Positions 45,521 to 54,720 are shown, numbered from the stretch's first letter. The stretch is DNA of 64,000 nt from an uncultured Oscillospiraceae bacterium (GCA_934631005.1 CAKTXA010000008.1:1-64000), one strand, 5' to 3'. The notes: generated by a model from the letters alone, not told the origin. Translations and numbers: made by a program.

Positions 45521-47755
45521 ATGCAGCTTTGGAACGAACCGACCATCCTGAAAGACGGGAAGCCACGGTGCGCAGCAGGCGGCCAGCGGAGCGGCACGAT
45601 CGCGTGGCAGATCCTGCACGCGCACTCGTCCGGCGACGAGACGCATCTGCGCATCCGCTTCGACTCGCTCATCTCGCACGACATCACCTACGTCGGCATC
45701 ATCCAGACGGCGCGCGCAAGCGGCCTGACCCGCTTCCCCGTCCCCTACGTGCTGACGAACTGCCACAACAGCCTCTGCGCTGTGGGCGGCACCATCAATG
45801 AGGACGACCATGTATTCGGCCTGTCCGCCGCCAGAAAATACGGCGGTATCTACGTCCCCGCCAATCAGGCGGTCATCCACCAGTACGCGCGGGAGATGAT
45901 GACCGGCTGCGGCCGGATGATCCTCGGCTCCGACAGCCACACGCGCTATGGCGCGCTGGGCACGATGGGCGTGGGCGAGGGCGGCCCCGAGATCGTGAAG
46001 CAGCTTCTCGAGAACACCTACGACATCGCCATGCCGCCGGTCGTGCTGGTCTACCTCACCGGCAAGCCCTGTCAGGGCGTCGGCCCGCACGATGTGGCCA
46101 TCGCGCTGTGCGGCGCGGTGTACGACAGCGGCTTTGTGAAAAACAAGGTGCTGGAATTCGCCGGTCCGGGCGTGGCGTCTTTGCCGATGGATTTCCGCAT
46201 CGGCATCGACGTGATGACCACGGAGACGGCGTGCCTGTCCTCCATCTGGCAGACGGACGGCAAGGTCGAGGAATATCTTGCCCAGCATGGCCGGGCGGAT
46301 GCCTACCGGCAGCTCGCCCCCGCCGAGGGCGCGCAGTATGACGCCGCGATCCTCATTGACCTGTCTGAGATCGAGCCGATGGCGGCGCTGCCGTTCCACC
46401 CCTCGCGGGCGTTCACCATCCGCCAGCTGCAGGAAAACGGCGCCGACATCCTGCGCCAGACCGAGCAGCTCGCGCAGCAGCAGTTCGGCGGCAAGGTGTC
46501 GCTGCACCTGACCGACAAGTTAGTTAGCGGCAGGCTGCACATCGACCAGGGCGTCATCGCGGGCTGCTCCGGCGGTATGTACGATAACATCGCCGAGGCC
46601 GCCGCCATTCTGGACGGGCACGACATCGGCTGTGGGTATTTCTCGCTCTCGGTCTATCCGCCGTCCATCCCGGTGAACCTCGAGCTCATCGAAAGCGGTG
46701 TGCAGCAGCGGCTTTTGGAGGCGGGCGCGCTGTTTAAGCCCTGCTTCTGCGGGCCGTGCTTCGGCGCGGGCGATGTCCCGGCCAACGACGCGCTCTCCAT
46801 CCGCCACACCACGCGCAACTTCCCCAACCGTGAGGGCTCCAAGCCCGCAAGCGGCCAGCTCGCGGCCGTGATGCTCATGGACGCGCGCTCCATCGCGGCC
46901 ACCGCCCGCAATCACGGCGTGCTCACCGCCGCCACCGACATTGACTACACCGCCCCCGCGCCGCACACGGCGCGCTTTGACGCGGGCGTGTATGAAAAGC
47001 GCTGCTACTTCGGCTTCGGAAAGCCCGACGAGAGCGCGGAGCTGAAATTCGGCCCGAATATCACCGAGTGGCCGAAGATCCCGAAGCTGACGGACGACCT
47101 GCTCTTAAAGCTGGCGTGCGTCATCCACGACCCCGTCACTACGACCGACGAGCTCATCCCGTCGGGCGAGACGTCATCCTACCGCTCGAACCCGCTGAAG
47201 CTGGCTACGTTCGCCCTCTCGCGGCGCGAGCCGCAGTATGTAGCGCGCGCCCAGCAGACGCAGGCACTCGAGGCCTCCCGTCAGGCGGGCGCGCCCGACG
47301 CGGAGCTGCTGGATGTGCTGCAGAAGCTCGGCAAGGACAAATCCGCGCTCGACACGCTCTCGGTCGGCTCGGTCATCTTTGCCAACAAGCCCGGCGACGG
47401 CTCGGCGCGCGAGCAGGCGGCGTCCTGCCAGCGCGTGCTCGGCGGCGCGGCGAATATCTGCTATGAATTTGCCACCAAGCGCTACCGCTCCAACTGCATC
47501 AACTGGGGCATGATGCCCTTCACCATCGACGAGGGCGTCGCGTTCGATTATGACGCGGGCGACTATGTCTACGTCCCCGGCATCCGCGAAGCCATCGCGT
47601 CCGGCGCGCGGGATGTGGCCGCGCAGATCGTCACGAAGGCCGGCTGCACGCCCATCACGCTGCACCTGCCGGAGCTGACGAGCGAGGAGCGGCAGATCCT
47701 GCTGGAAGGCTGCCTGATGAACTATTACGCCGCCCAGCGCGCGCAGAAAGGGTAA
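45521..47755 (+). CDS. Aconitase-family hydratase
   Basis: 744-residue aconitase-superfamily enzyme that should isomerise citrate to isocitrate, given its position between gltA and icd. ILGSDSHTRYGALGTMGVGEGG is the conserved substrate loop; GCSGGMYDN and CFCGPCFGAGD supply the three Cys for the 4Fe-4S cluster; the C-terminal swivel domain includes SNCINWGMMPF. It belongs to the longer, YbhJ-like hydratase branch rather than classical AcnA/AcnB. The ATG at 45521 has AAGAAGG upstream. Five bases separate it from icd. Confidence 0.88.
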   Translation: MQLWNEPTILKDGKPRCAAGGQRSGTIAWQILHAHSSGDETHLRIRFDSLISHDITYVGIIQTARASGLTRFPVPYVLTNCHNSLCAVGGTINEDDHVFGLSAARKYGGIYVPANQAVIHQYAREMMTGCGRMILGSDSHTRYGALGTMGVGEGGPEIVKQLLENTYDIAMPPVVLVYLTGKPCQGVGPHDVAIALCGAVYDSGFVKNKVLEFAGPGVASLPMDFRIGIDVMTTETACLSSIWQTDGKVEEYLAQHGRADAYRQLAPAEGAQYDAAILIDLSEIEPMAALPFHPSRAFTIRQLQENGADILRQTEQLAQQQFGGKVSLHLTDKLVSGRLHIDQGVIAGCSGGMYDNIAEAAAILDGHDIGCGYFSLSVYPPSIPVNLELIESGVQQRLLEAGALFKPCFCGPCFGAGDVPANDALSIRHTTRNFPNREGSKPASGQLAAVMLMDARSIAATARNHGVLTAATDIDYTAPAPHTARFDAGVYEKRCYFGFGKPDESAELKFGPNITEWPKIPKLTDDLLLKLACVIHDPVTTTDELIPSGETSSYRSNPLKLATFALSRREPQYVARAQQTQALEASRQAGAPDAELLDVLQKLGKDKSALDTLSVGSVIFANKPGDGSAREQAASCQRVLGGAANICYEFATKRYRSNCINWGMMPFTIDEGVAFDYDAGDYVYVPGIREAIASGARDVAAQIVTKAGCTPITLHLPELTSEERQILLEGCLMNYYAAQRAQKG

Positions 47756-47760
47756 AACAC

Positions 47761-48957
47761 ATGGAAAAGATCAAAATGAACCCCATCGTGGAGATGGACG
47801 GCGATGAAATGACCCGCATCCTCTGGAAGGAGATCAAGGACCGGCTGCTCACCCCGTTTGTGGAGCTGAACACCGAGTATTATGACCTCGGCCTTCCCCA
47901 CCGCGACGAGACAGGCGATCAGGTGACCATCGACGCAGGCAACGCCATCCGCCGGCTGCACGTGGGCGTCAAGTGCGCCACCATCACGCCGAACGCGCAG
48001 CGGATGGAGGAGTATCACCTCCACGAGATGTGGAAGAGCCCCAACGGCACCATCCGCGCCATTCTGGACGGCACGGTGTTCCGCGCGCCCATCCTCACGG
48101 GCATGATCCCGGCGTATGTCTCCGGCTGGAAAAAGCCCATCACCATCGCCCGTCATGCCTACGGCGACCTGTATAAGGGCACAGAGTACCGCGTGCCCGG
48201 CCCCGGCACGGCCACGCTCAGCTTCCGCGGCACGGACGGCACGGAGTTCTCCAAGACCATCTACGATTTCGAGTGCCCGGGCGTTCTGCAGGGGCTTTAC
48301 AACAAGGACTCGTCCATCGAATCGTTCGCCCGCAGCTGCTTTACCTACGCGCTGACCACAAAGCAGGATCTCTGGTTCTCCGCCAAGGACACCATCTCCA
48401 AGCAGTATGACCAGACGTTCAAGCTCATCTTCCAGCGCATTTTTGACGCGGAGTATAAGGTGCAGTTTGAGCAGGCCGGGATCACGTACTTCTACACGCT
48501 CATTGACGACGCCGTGGCGCGCGTTATGCGCTCGGAGGGCGGCTTTATCTGGGCGTGCAAGAACTACGACGGCGACGTGATGAGCGATATGATCTCCGCC
48601 GCATTTGGCAGCCTTGCCATGATGACGAGCGTGCTCGTCTCCCCGGACGGGAATTACGAGTACGAAGCGGCGCACGGCACCATCACGCGCCACTACTACC
48701 GCTTCCTCAAGGGCGAGCAGACCTCGTCGAACCCTGTGGCGACCATCTTCGCCTGGACGGGCGCGCTGAGAAAGCGCGGCGAGCTGGACGGCAACGCACC
48801 GCTCATGCGCTTTGCCGACAAGCTGGAGGGCGCGTGCCTGGATACCATCAAGGCCGGTACGATGACCGGCGACCTCGCAGGCCTGTGCGGCCGCACAGGC
48901 GTAACGTCCGTCGCCTTCCTCAACGCCGTCCGCGCCACGCTGGAAAAATCGCTGTGA
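47761..48957 (+). CDS. icd: NADP-dependent isocitrate dehydrogenase, eukaryotic type
   Basis: 398-residue isocitrate dehydrogenase of subfamily II, the kind found in mitochondria and in some anaerobes, not the E. coli type. MDGDEMTRILWKEIKDRLL, KSPNGTIRAILDGTVFR, YDGDVMSDMISAAFGSLAMM and EAAHGTITRHY (substrate, metal and NADP sites) are all present. It oxidises isocitrate to 2-oxoglutarate, supplying glutamate and NADPH. AAAGGG lies upstream of the ATG. Confidence 0.96.
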   Translation: MEKIKMNPIVEMDGDEMTRILWKEIKDRLLTPFVELNTEYYDLGLPHRDETGDQVTIDAGNAIRRLHVGVKCATITPNAQRMEEYHLHEMWKSPNGTIRAILDGTVFRAPILTGMIPAYVSGWKKPITIARHAYGDLYKGTEYRVPGPGTATLSFRGTDGTEFSKTIYDFECPGVLQGLYNKDSSIESFARSCFTYALTTKQDLWFSAKDTISKQYDQTFKLIFQRIFDAEYKVQFEQAGITYFYTLIDDAVARVMRSEGGFIWACKNYDGDVMSDMISAAFGSLAMMTSVLVSPDGNYEYEAAHGTITRHYYRFLKGEQTSSNPVATIFAWTGALRKRGELDGNAPLMRFADKLEGACLDTIKAGTMTGDLAGLCGRTGVTSVAFLNAVRATLEKSL

Positions 48958-48975
48958 CACTAAAGATCATAAAAA

Positions 48976-49007
48976 CGCCCTGCCGGTCGAAGCAGACCGG
49001 CAGGGCG
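48976..49007. terminator. Bidirectional terminator
   Basis: Thirteen-bp stem (48976-48988 with 48995-49007), six-base loop, A-run before and CGTTTTA after, between icd and the glycosyltransferase. Confidence 0.9.
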
Positions 49008-49011
49008 CGTT

Positions 49012-50130
49012 TTATGTCGTTTTATGGTCGCGGAGCCAGACGTACACCGTGTCGGCAGGTGCGCCCGCGATGGTCTGCATCGCGCGGCGCATTTCCGCAA
49101 GGCGTGCGTCGTCGTGCGCGAGCGCCAGCGCGGCGTTCGCGATCGCGTCGGGCGTGTCGGCCGTCACGGCCATCCCGGCGCGCAGAAAAAAGTCGAGATT
49201 GTGCTCCTCGCAGCCCGCAACGGCGTCGATCAGCACCATCGGCAGCCGCGAAGCGACAGCCTCGCTCGTGCTCAGCCCGCCGGGCTTGGTGAGAAACACA
49301 TCTGCGCTGTGCATCAGCAGCGGCACATCATCGACCTGACCCAGAATGCGCACATTCTCCGCGCCCGCCGTCTGCTTCCGGAGCCTTTTCAGCAGCGACT
49401 CGTTTTTGCTGCACGCAACGCTCAAGACCTCGTCCGGCGTCATCCGCGCGGCGAGCAGCTGCGTCAGCTCCTCCATCGGGCCGCAGCCCATGCTGCCGCA
49501 CATCATCACCAGGTGCCGCTGCTCCGGCGCAAGGCCGAACGCCTGCTTGGCCTGCGCCTTTTCCGGGCGCGCATAGAATTCGCGCCGCACCGGCATCCCG
49601 CTCGCGACCAGCTTTTCCCGGGGAATGCCGCAGCGCACGAACTCCTCCGCCAGCGCGGCGGAGGGCATAAAGTACCAGTCCAGCTGAGAGTCTGCCGTGC
49701 ACGGCGAACACGTGTAGTCCGTGGACACATGGCTCGTGGTGACCCGCAGTTCCGGAAAACGCCGCCGCAGCTCCGTCAGCGCCAGCGCCGGGAATACGTG
49801 CGTGCAGATGACGTTGTCGTATCCGCCGGAGGCGATGCACTCGTACATTTTCCGCACGCCGGAGGTGATGTAGCGGTAGACAGCTGTCCCTTCGCGGAAC
49901 AGGTCGTCGCGCTGCTCTGCCCGTTCATACCCCGCGCCGAACAGCCGCGGCGCGTGCAGATAGATGCGCGTGTGCCAGTTGGAGATGAACTGCGACGCAC
50001 GCTCGGAGATGAACGACAGCGCGTCCACGATGTCGCACACCTCGCCGCGGGCGCGGTACGCCTCCTGAATGGCGCGGGCACAGGAGTTGTGCCCCGCGCC
50101 GGTGTTGCAGCTCAAGATCAAAGTTCGCAT
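49012..50130 (-). CDS. Diacylglycerol glucosyltransferase/MGDG synthase-like glycosyltransferase (UgtP type)
   Basis: 372-residue GT-B enzyme of the GT28 family. LILSCNTGAGHNSCARAIQE at the start, HVSTDYTCSP mid-protein, and the donor site TKPGGLSTSEAVASRLPMV are typical of processive diacylglycerol glucosyltransferases and MGDG synthases, which build membrane glycolipids at the inner leaflet. The ATG at 50130 has GGGAGA upstream and follows the CrtO-like stop directly; a longer frame to 50166 is less likely. Last gene of the FtsH operon. Confidence 0.88.
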   Translation of the reverse strand: MRTLILSCNTGAGHNSCARAIQEAYRARGEVCDIVDALSFISERASQFISNWHTRIYLHAPRLFGAGYERAEQRDDLFREGTAVYRYITSGVRKMYECIASGGYDNVICTHVFPALALTELRRRFPELRVTTSHVSTDYTCSPCTADSQLDWYFMPSAALAEEFVRCGIPREKLVASGMPVRREFYARPEKAQAKQAFGLAPEQRHLVMMCGSMGCGPMEELTQLLAARMTPDEVLSVACSKNESLLKRLRKQTAGAENVRILGQVDDVPLLMHSADVFLTKPGGLSTSEAVASRLPMVLIDAVAGCEEHNLDFFLRAGMAVTADTPDAIANAALALAHDDARLAEMRRAMQTIAGAPADTVYVWLRDHKTT

Positions 50131-50131
50131 A

Positions 50132-50611
50132 TCAAGTCTCCCTGTTCCGCGCGCGCTGCCGCGCAAAAAGCCTTTGCAGCCGCGGGCGGTTATAGCGCTG
50201 CACGATGATAAACGGCAGATTGCCCAGCAGAATATACACCGCCGCCGCGATCACGCCGCCCGCGCCGCGCCAGAGAAGCGGCATCACAAGCCCGCACAGC
50301 GACAGCGCCGTGTGCGTCAGCTCCGCCACGCACGTCTCCGTGATCATGCGCGGCAGGTCGGCGGAAGTCTGCTTTGTCAGGCGCTTGGCGGGCATGAGCC
50401 TTGTAAACACACGGCTCATATCCGGCACGCGCGCCTGCCAATGGCGCACGCGCAGCGCGCGCCACACGGCGTCCTCCCAGGCGTATGCGCGCCACGGGAA
50501 GCGCTCCGGGTGATACGTGCACCGCGCCAGCAGCCGCCCGAGAAAAAACGACACGATCCCCAGCGCGGCGGCATAGGCCGCGCAGCGGAGCAGTCCGATT
50601 CCTCCCGTCAC
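50132..50611 (-). CDS. CrtO-like acyltransferase (glycosyl-4,4'-diaponeurosporenoate acyltransferase family)
   Basis: 159-residue membrane protein with about four helices. ERFPWRAYAWEDAVWRALRV, RHWQARVPDMSRVFTRLMPAK and VQRYNRPRLQRL resemble the CrtO acyltransferase family known from staphyloxanthin synthesis. No other carotenoid gene is near, so in this setting it more likely acylates a glycolipid made by the following glycosyltransferase; that is inference. The start is a GTG at 50611, five bases after the preceding stop; no ATG is available. Confidence 0.72.
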   Translation of the reverse strand: MTGGIGLLRCAAYAAALGIVSFFLGRLLARCTYHPERFPWRAYAWEDAVWRALRVRHWQARVPDMSRVFTRLMPAKRLTKQTSADLPRMITETCVAELTHTALSLCGLVMPLLWRGAGGVIAAAVYILLGNLPFIIVQRYNRPRLQRLFARQRARNRET

Positions 50612-50615
50612 GGTC

Positions 50616-51158
50616 TCACTCGCGCGAGCCGACGCGGCTGAAGGCCAGCAGCACGCAGTCCGCGCCCAGCAGCACCAGATAGAACCCCACGATATACTGC
50701 ATCGACAGCAGCGACACCCACGGGTCAAACAGCATCAGCCCGCCGAGGATGAGGCCCAGAATGTTCAGCACGAGCGTGAAATAGTACGACACGCTGCCCG
50801 CGAAGAAGCGCACGGCGTTCAGCCCCGCCAGACGCGAGATGCAGTGCGCGATGAACCACAGCGGAAACAGCAGGCTCAGCACCCACTTGCCTGCGTTGGG
50901 GTACACCAGCAGCATCACGCCCGCCATCACGCTCAGCGCGCCCGAGATGAGCGACACGACCGGCCCGAAGCCGTGGTACCGCTCCACACGGATATACAGC
51001 AGAATGTCCGCAATGCCCATCACCACGGCGATGACGCCGTAGGCGACCACAAAGCCCGTCAGCGCGCGGTCCGGCCGCGCGAACGTATAGCACCCCAGGG
51101 CGATCAGCAGAACGCCCTCGATCAGCTCCAGCCAGCCAAGCCCGGAACGTCTTTTCAT
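50616..51158 (-). CDS. DUF308 (HdeD family) membrane protein
   Basis: 180 residues with six hydrophobic helices in three similar hairpins (GWLELIEGVLLIALGCYTFA, SLISGALSVMAGVMLLVYP, LVLNILGLILGGLMLFDPW), the repeat pattern of DUF308/HdeD proteins linked to acid or envelope stress in other bacteria. Its ATG overlaps the ftsH stop (ATGA). A second DUF308 gene flanks ftsH on the other side. Confidence 0.85.
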   Translation of the reverse strand: MKRRSGLGWLELIEGVLLIALGCYTFARPDRALTGFVVAYGVIAVVMGIADILLYIRVERYHGFGPVVSLISGALSVMAGVMLLVYPNAGKWVLSLLFPLWFIAHCISRLAGLNAVRFFAGSVSYYFTLVLNILGLILGGLMLFDPWVSLLSMQYIVGFYLVLLGADCVLLAFSRVGSRE

Positions 51159-52990
51159 TGCTCAGCGCCTCCCTGCTCCAGAATCTTCATAAACTCCTCG
51201 CCGGTGATCGTCTCTTTTTCGTAGAGGTATTTTGCCAACTCGTCGAGCTTGGCCCGGTTGTCCTGCAAGATCCTTCTTGCCTTTTCGTGCTGCGCCTTTA
51301 CCAGCTCCACGACCTTTTCGTCGATGCGGTTCTGCGTATCGGCCGAGCACGCCAGCGACGTGTCGCCGCCGAGGTACTGGTTCGTGACCGTCTCCATGGC
51401 GACCATGTCGAATTCCTCGCTCATGCCGTAGCGCGTGATCATGGCCCGCGCCAGCTTGGTCGCCTGCTCGATGTCGTTGGACGCGCCGGTCGTGATCTCG
51501 CCGAACACGACCTCCTCCGCCGCGCGGCCGCCGGTGAAGGTGGCGATCTTGTTTTCGATCTCCTGCTTCGTCATCAGGTACTTATCGCCGGTGTCCACCT
51601 GCATGGTGTAGCCCAGCGCGCCGGACGTGCGCGGGATGATGGTGATCTTCTGCACCGGCGCGGAATGCGTCTGCATGGCGGCGACCAGCGCGTGGCCGAT
51701 CTCGTGATAGGCCACGACCCACTTTTCCTGATCGGACAGCACGGCGCTCTTTTTCTGATAGCCCGCGATGACGACCTCGATGCTCTCCTCCAGGTCCGCC
51801 TCGGTGACGATCACGCGGCCGCTGCGCACGGCGCGCAGCGCGGCTTCGTTGATGATGTTGGCCAGCTCCGCGCCCGACGCGCCGGCCGCCATCCGCGCGA
51901 TGGTGTGGAAGTCCACATCGTCGGCGGTCTTGATCTTCTTGGCGTGCACTTTCAAAATGGCCTCACGGCCCGCGAGATCGGGCAGCTCCACCGGCACGCG
52001 CCTGTCAAAGCGGCCGGGGCGCGTGAGCGCCGGGTCAAGCGACTCCGGCCGGTTCGTGGCGGCAAGGATGATAACGCCGTTGTTGCCCTCAAAGCCGTCC
52101 ATTTCCGTCAGCAGCTGGTTGAGCGTCTGCTCGCGCTCGTCGTTGCCGCCCATGTTGGCGCCGCCGCTGCGCTTCTGGCCGATGGCGTCGATCTCGTCGA
52201 TAAAGACGATGCAGGGTGCCTTTTCCTTGGCCTGCGCAAAGAGATCGCGCACCTTGCTCGCGCCCATGCCCACGAACATCTCCACGAACTCCGAGCCGGA
52301 GATGGAGAAGAACGGCACGTTCGACTCGCCCGCGACCGCCTTGGCCAGCATCGTCTTGCCCGTTCCCGGAGGGCCGACGAGCAGAATGCCCTTCGGCATG
52401 GACGCGCCGGCCTCGGTGTATTTATCGGGGTTGTGCAGATAGTCCACGATCTCCTGCAGGCTGTCCTTCGCCTCGTCCTCACCGGCCACATCCGAGAAGT
52501 GGATGCCCTGCGTGGACTGGACATAGACCTTGGCGCCGGACTTGCCCGCGCCGCCGAACATCATGGAGTTCTTGCCGCCCGCGCTCTCCACGAGCTTTTT
52601 GCTCAGATACTGCCCGATGCCAAAGAAGATCAGCAGCGGCACGATCGTGCTGAGCAGGAAGCTCAAAACCGGCGACGTCGTCTGCTGCACCTGCTTGGTA
52701 AACGTGGCCCCGGCGTCATACAGCCGCTGCGTCAGCGTGGGATCATCCATCGCGCCGGTGGTGTAGATCTGCTGCTTGTCTTTATCGGTAAAGACGATCT
52801 CGTCGTCCTCGACCTCGACCTCGCCGATGTTTTTCTCGTCAATCATGCGCATGAAGGTGCCGTAATCGACCTCCTCCACCTGATTTTTCATCAGCAGCGG
52901 CGAGACGAACACATTGAACAGCAGCACGATCAGCAGGATGATGCCGTAGTAGTACAGCAGCGGTTTCTTCGGAGATTTTACTTCTTTCAC
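51155..52990 (-). CDS. ftsH: ATP-dependent zinc metalloprotease FtsH
   Basis: 611-residue membrane AAA+ protease that unfolds and degrades membrane and regulatory proteins. Two N-terminal helices enclose an external domain; Walker A GPPGTGKT near 200, Walker B CIVFIDEIDAIG, the SRH arginines in NRPESLDPALTRPGRFDR, and the zinc site HEIGH near 425 (Ile for the usual Ala, HExxH intact). Start is a GTG at 52990 with GAGGGGG upstream. Placed in an operon with two DUF308 proteins and glycolipid-type genes, so it may be a second, specialised copy beside a housekeeping ftsH elsewhere. Confidence 0.96.
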   Translation of the reverse strand: MKEVKSPKKPLLYYYGIILLIVLLFNVFVSPLLMKNQVEEVDYGTFMRMIDEKNIGEVEVEDDEIVFTDKDKQQIYTTGAMDDPTLTQRLYDAGATFTKQVQQTTSPVLSFLLSTIVPLLIFFGIGQYLSKKLVESAGGKNSMMFGGAGKSGAKVYVQSTQGIHFSDVAGEDEAKDSLQEIVDYLHNPDKYTEAGASMPKGILLVGPPGTGKTMLAKAVAGESNVPFFSISGSEFVEMFVGMGASKVRDLFAQAKEKAPCIVFIDEIDAIGQKRSGGANMGGNDEREQTLNQLLTEMDGFEGNNGVIILAATNRPESLDPALTRPGRFDRRVPVELPDLAGREAILKVHAKKIKTADDVDFHTIARMAAGASGAELANIINEAALRAVRSGRVIVTEADLEESIEVVIAGYQKKSAVLSDQEKWVVAYHEIGHALVAAMQTHSAPVQKITIIPRTSGALGYTMQVDTGDKYLMTKQEIENKIATFTGGRAAEEVVFGEITTGASNDIEQATKLARAMITRYGMSEEFDMVAMETVTNQYLGGDTSLACSADTQNRIDEKVVELVKAQHEKARRILQDNRAKLDELAKYLYEKETITGEEFMKILEQGGAEQ

Positions 52991-53024
52991 AAAAATACCC
53001 CCTCTATTTTGGAGAATATGCCCA

Positions 53025-53582
53025 TCAAGCGGTTCGCCGCGCGGCGGTGCTGACGGTGGTCAGCATGGTGATGACGTTCAGCGCGCCCTCCAGGATCAGC
53101 GACACGCCCAGCAGCCGCGCCATCAGGCGCATACTCGCGCCGGGGCGGAAGATCAGGATCCCCCCGCACGCTGCCGTGGCGATGGCCGCCGCCATCAAGA
53201 GCCCCCACTGCCGGATGCCGAACGGACGTGCGTCCACTGCGATCTGCACCTTAAAAAGCCCATCTGCCAAGATCAGAATGCCGATCACCGTACAGAAAAA
53301 GCTCAGCGTGCCCTCCGTGTGCAGCAGCAGGCTCACGCTCAGCGCCAGCATCAAAATGCCGGAGGACAAATCGTTTTCAAACGCCAGCCGGAACAGATCC
53401 TTCGAAAAATACCCCACCAGCTTCACCGCGCCAAAGGCGAGCATCGTCAGCCCGCACAGAAGCCCGACCGTTCGGATAGACGCCTCCGGGTCGCAGATCA
53501 CGAGCGCTCCCATTAAGCACAGCAGCCCGGACATCACAAGATACCCGGCCTTGGCAATCTTTGTCGGCATTGCAGATCGCAT
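53025..53582 (-). CDS. DUF308 membrane protein
   Basis: 185 residues, six helices, same repeated fold as the protein at 50616 but only distantly similar in sequence (GYLVMSGLLCLMGALVICDP, IGILILADGLFKVQIAVDAR, GVSLILEGALNVITMLTTV). The ATG at 53582 has AAAGGGGGTG upstream. First gene of the ftsH operon, 34 bases before ftsH. A weak promoter (TTGCCG, 17 bases, TAAGCT, about 53607-53635) lies before it. Confidence 0.82.
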   Translation of the reverse strand: MRSAMPTKIAKAGYLVMSGLLCLMGALVICDPEASIRTVGLLCGLTMLAFGAVKLVGYFSKDLFRLAFENDLSSGILMLALSVSLLLHTEGTLSFFCTVIGILILADGLFKVQIAVDARPFGIRQWGLLMAAAIATAACGGILIFRPGASMRLMARLLGVSLILEGALNVITMLTTVSTAARRTA

Positions 53583-53719
53583 ACCGCACACCCCCTTTTA
53601 CAGCCTATAGCTTAGCACCGCCATTCACTTTCGGCAATGGGCATTTTCGCGCGTGTGTTACCAATTGCCACATTCACGCGCATCTGTCCAAAAACGTTAC
53701 AGTCCCGCGCATTCGTCCA

Positions 53720-53748
53720 TTGCGCGGCGCGCCCGCGTCCGGTAGAAT
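53720..53748 (+). promoter_or_regulatory. Promoter of the truncated DagK-like gene
   Basis: TTGCGC (53720-53725), 17 bases, TAGAAT (53743-53748), upstream of a 50-codon remnant. Confidence 0.6.
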
Positions 53749-53806
53749 ATTTTCAGCGAGGTTCCGTATAAATCGACAAAATGCCGGCAGGCAGAGAGAG
53801 GGCGCC

Positions 53807-53959
53807 ATGACGTATCACATTCTGTATAACCCGCTCGCAGGCGGCGGCATGATCCCCACCCCGCTTCAGATCGGCGGCGAGGCCATCCCGGATGTCGCGT
53901 CCTACCGCGCGCTGGCCTGCGCAGACGTCCACGCCGCGGCCGCCGCGCGCGGTGCATAA
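53807..53959 (+). pseudogene. Truncated diacylglycerol kinase-like gene (N-terminus only)
   Basis: 50 codons. MTYHILYNPLAGGG matches the first strand and loop of DagK/YegS-type lipid kinases (normally about 300 residues), after which similarity fades (AIPDVASYRALACADVHAAA may be a displaced internal piece) and a stop follows. GAGAGAGGG and an intact promoter precede the ATG, and a strong terminator follows 33 bases later. Either a recent internal deletion or a small protein derived from one. The neighbouring UgtP-like enzyme uses the same lipid substrate, diacylglycerol. Confidence 0.55.
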
Positions 53960-53992
53960 CACTGCCCATCCATGTTTCCCCTTCTCCATAAG

Positions 53993-54028
53993 AGAGCCCC
54001 GGTGCACCTTCCGATGCACCGGGGCTCT
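53993..54028. terminator. Bidirectional terminator
   Basis: Fourteen-bp stem (53993-54006 with 54015-54028), eight-base loop, then CGTTTACTTTTA, between the DagK remnant and the TetR gene. Confidence 0.88.
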
Positions 54029-54037
54029 CGTTTACTT

Positions 54038-54601
54038 TTATGACGGGTGGCTGCTCAGCTTTTGCGCCAGCTCCTCTGCAAAGCCGCCGCGGATGGCGCA
54101 GATGCGGTGCAGATACGCAAAAACGTCCTCCGGCATCCCCTGCATCATCCAGTCCGTGATGATGCCGAAGCACTGTCCACGGTAAAACCGCACCAGCAGC
54201 TCCTCGTCCGGCTGGCTGAGCGCGTACTGCTCAGCCAGCTCGCGGATGTAGGCGCGCACAACGTAGTCGCAGACCTGCAGCTGTGCGGCCTCAAACACAT
54301 CGCGACTCACGGAGCAATAGATGTGCTGGATGGCTGTTTTTTCCGCGATCAGGTCGTGCAGAATAAGGTTCAGATTGTCCTCGATCAAGCTGACGCCGTG
54401 AAAGTTTTTCAGCATCTGATCCAGCCGCTCCTTGATGATCTCCCCCAGCAGCGCGGGGACGTCCTGATAGTGATAGTAAAAGGACTTACGGTTGATACCG
54501 CACTGCTCCACGATCATCTTGACCGTGATGTCCCGCAGCGGATACCGCCGCAGCAGCATCCAGAAATTCGCCTTGATCGCCTGCTTCGTAAAACCTGGCA
54601 T
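54038..54601 (-). CDS. TetR/AcrR-family regulator
   Basis: 187 residues. The N-terminal HTH reads DITVKMIVEQCGINRKSFYYHYQD; the C-terminal part (LILHDLIAEKTAIQHIYCSV, GIITDWMMQGMPED) resembles the DhaS-like TetR group. AGGAGAGGGG precedes the ATG. No obvious target operon adjoins; the ABC exporter beyond tRNA-Thr is convergent in position and cannot be assigned to it. Confidence 0.9.
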   Translation of the reverse strand: MPGFTKQAIKANFWMLLRRYPLRDITVKMIVEQCGINRKSFYYHYQDVPALLGEIIKERLDQMLKNFHGVSLIEDNLNLILHDLIAEKTAIQHIYCSVSRDVFEAAQLQVCDYVVRAYIRELAEQYALSQPDEELLVRFYRGQCFGIITDWMMQGMPEDVFAYLHRICAIRGGFAEELAQKLSSHPS

Positions 54602-54720
54602 AGCCCCTCTCCTGTTCTCACCGTTCTGCGCTTATTATGACATAAAAATCCCCCCGGCGCAAGCTTTGGCGAAGAAAACAGGAATATGCTGCGATGGCGC
54701 TGCGATTTTATAAATACCCC

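Noticed and set aside
50132..50611. Carotenoid (staphyloxanthin) pathway
   Set aside because: Only the acyltransferase-like protein is present; no crtM, crtN, crtP or crtQ genes.
51158..53053. 631-codon frame opposite ftsH
   Set aside because: Antisense shadow of the conserved ftsH sequence.
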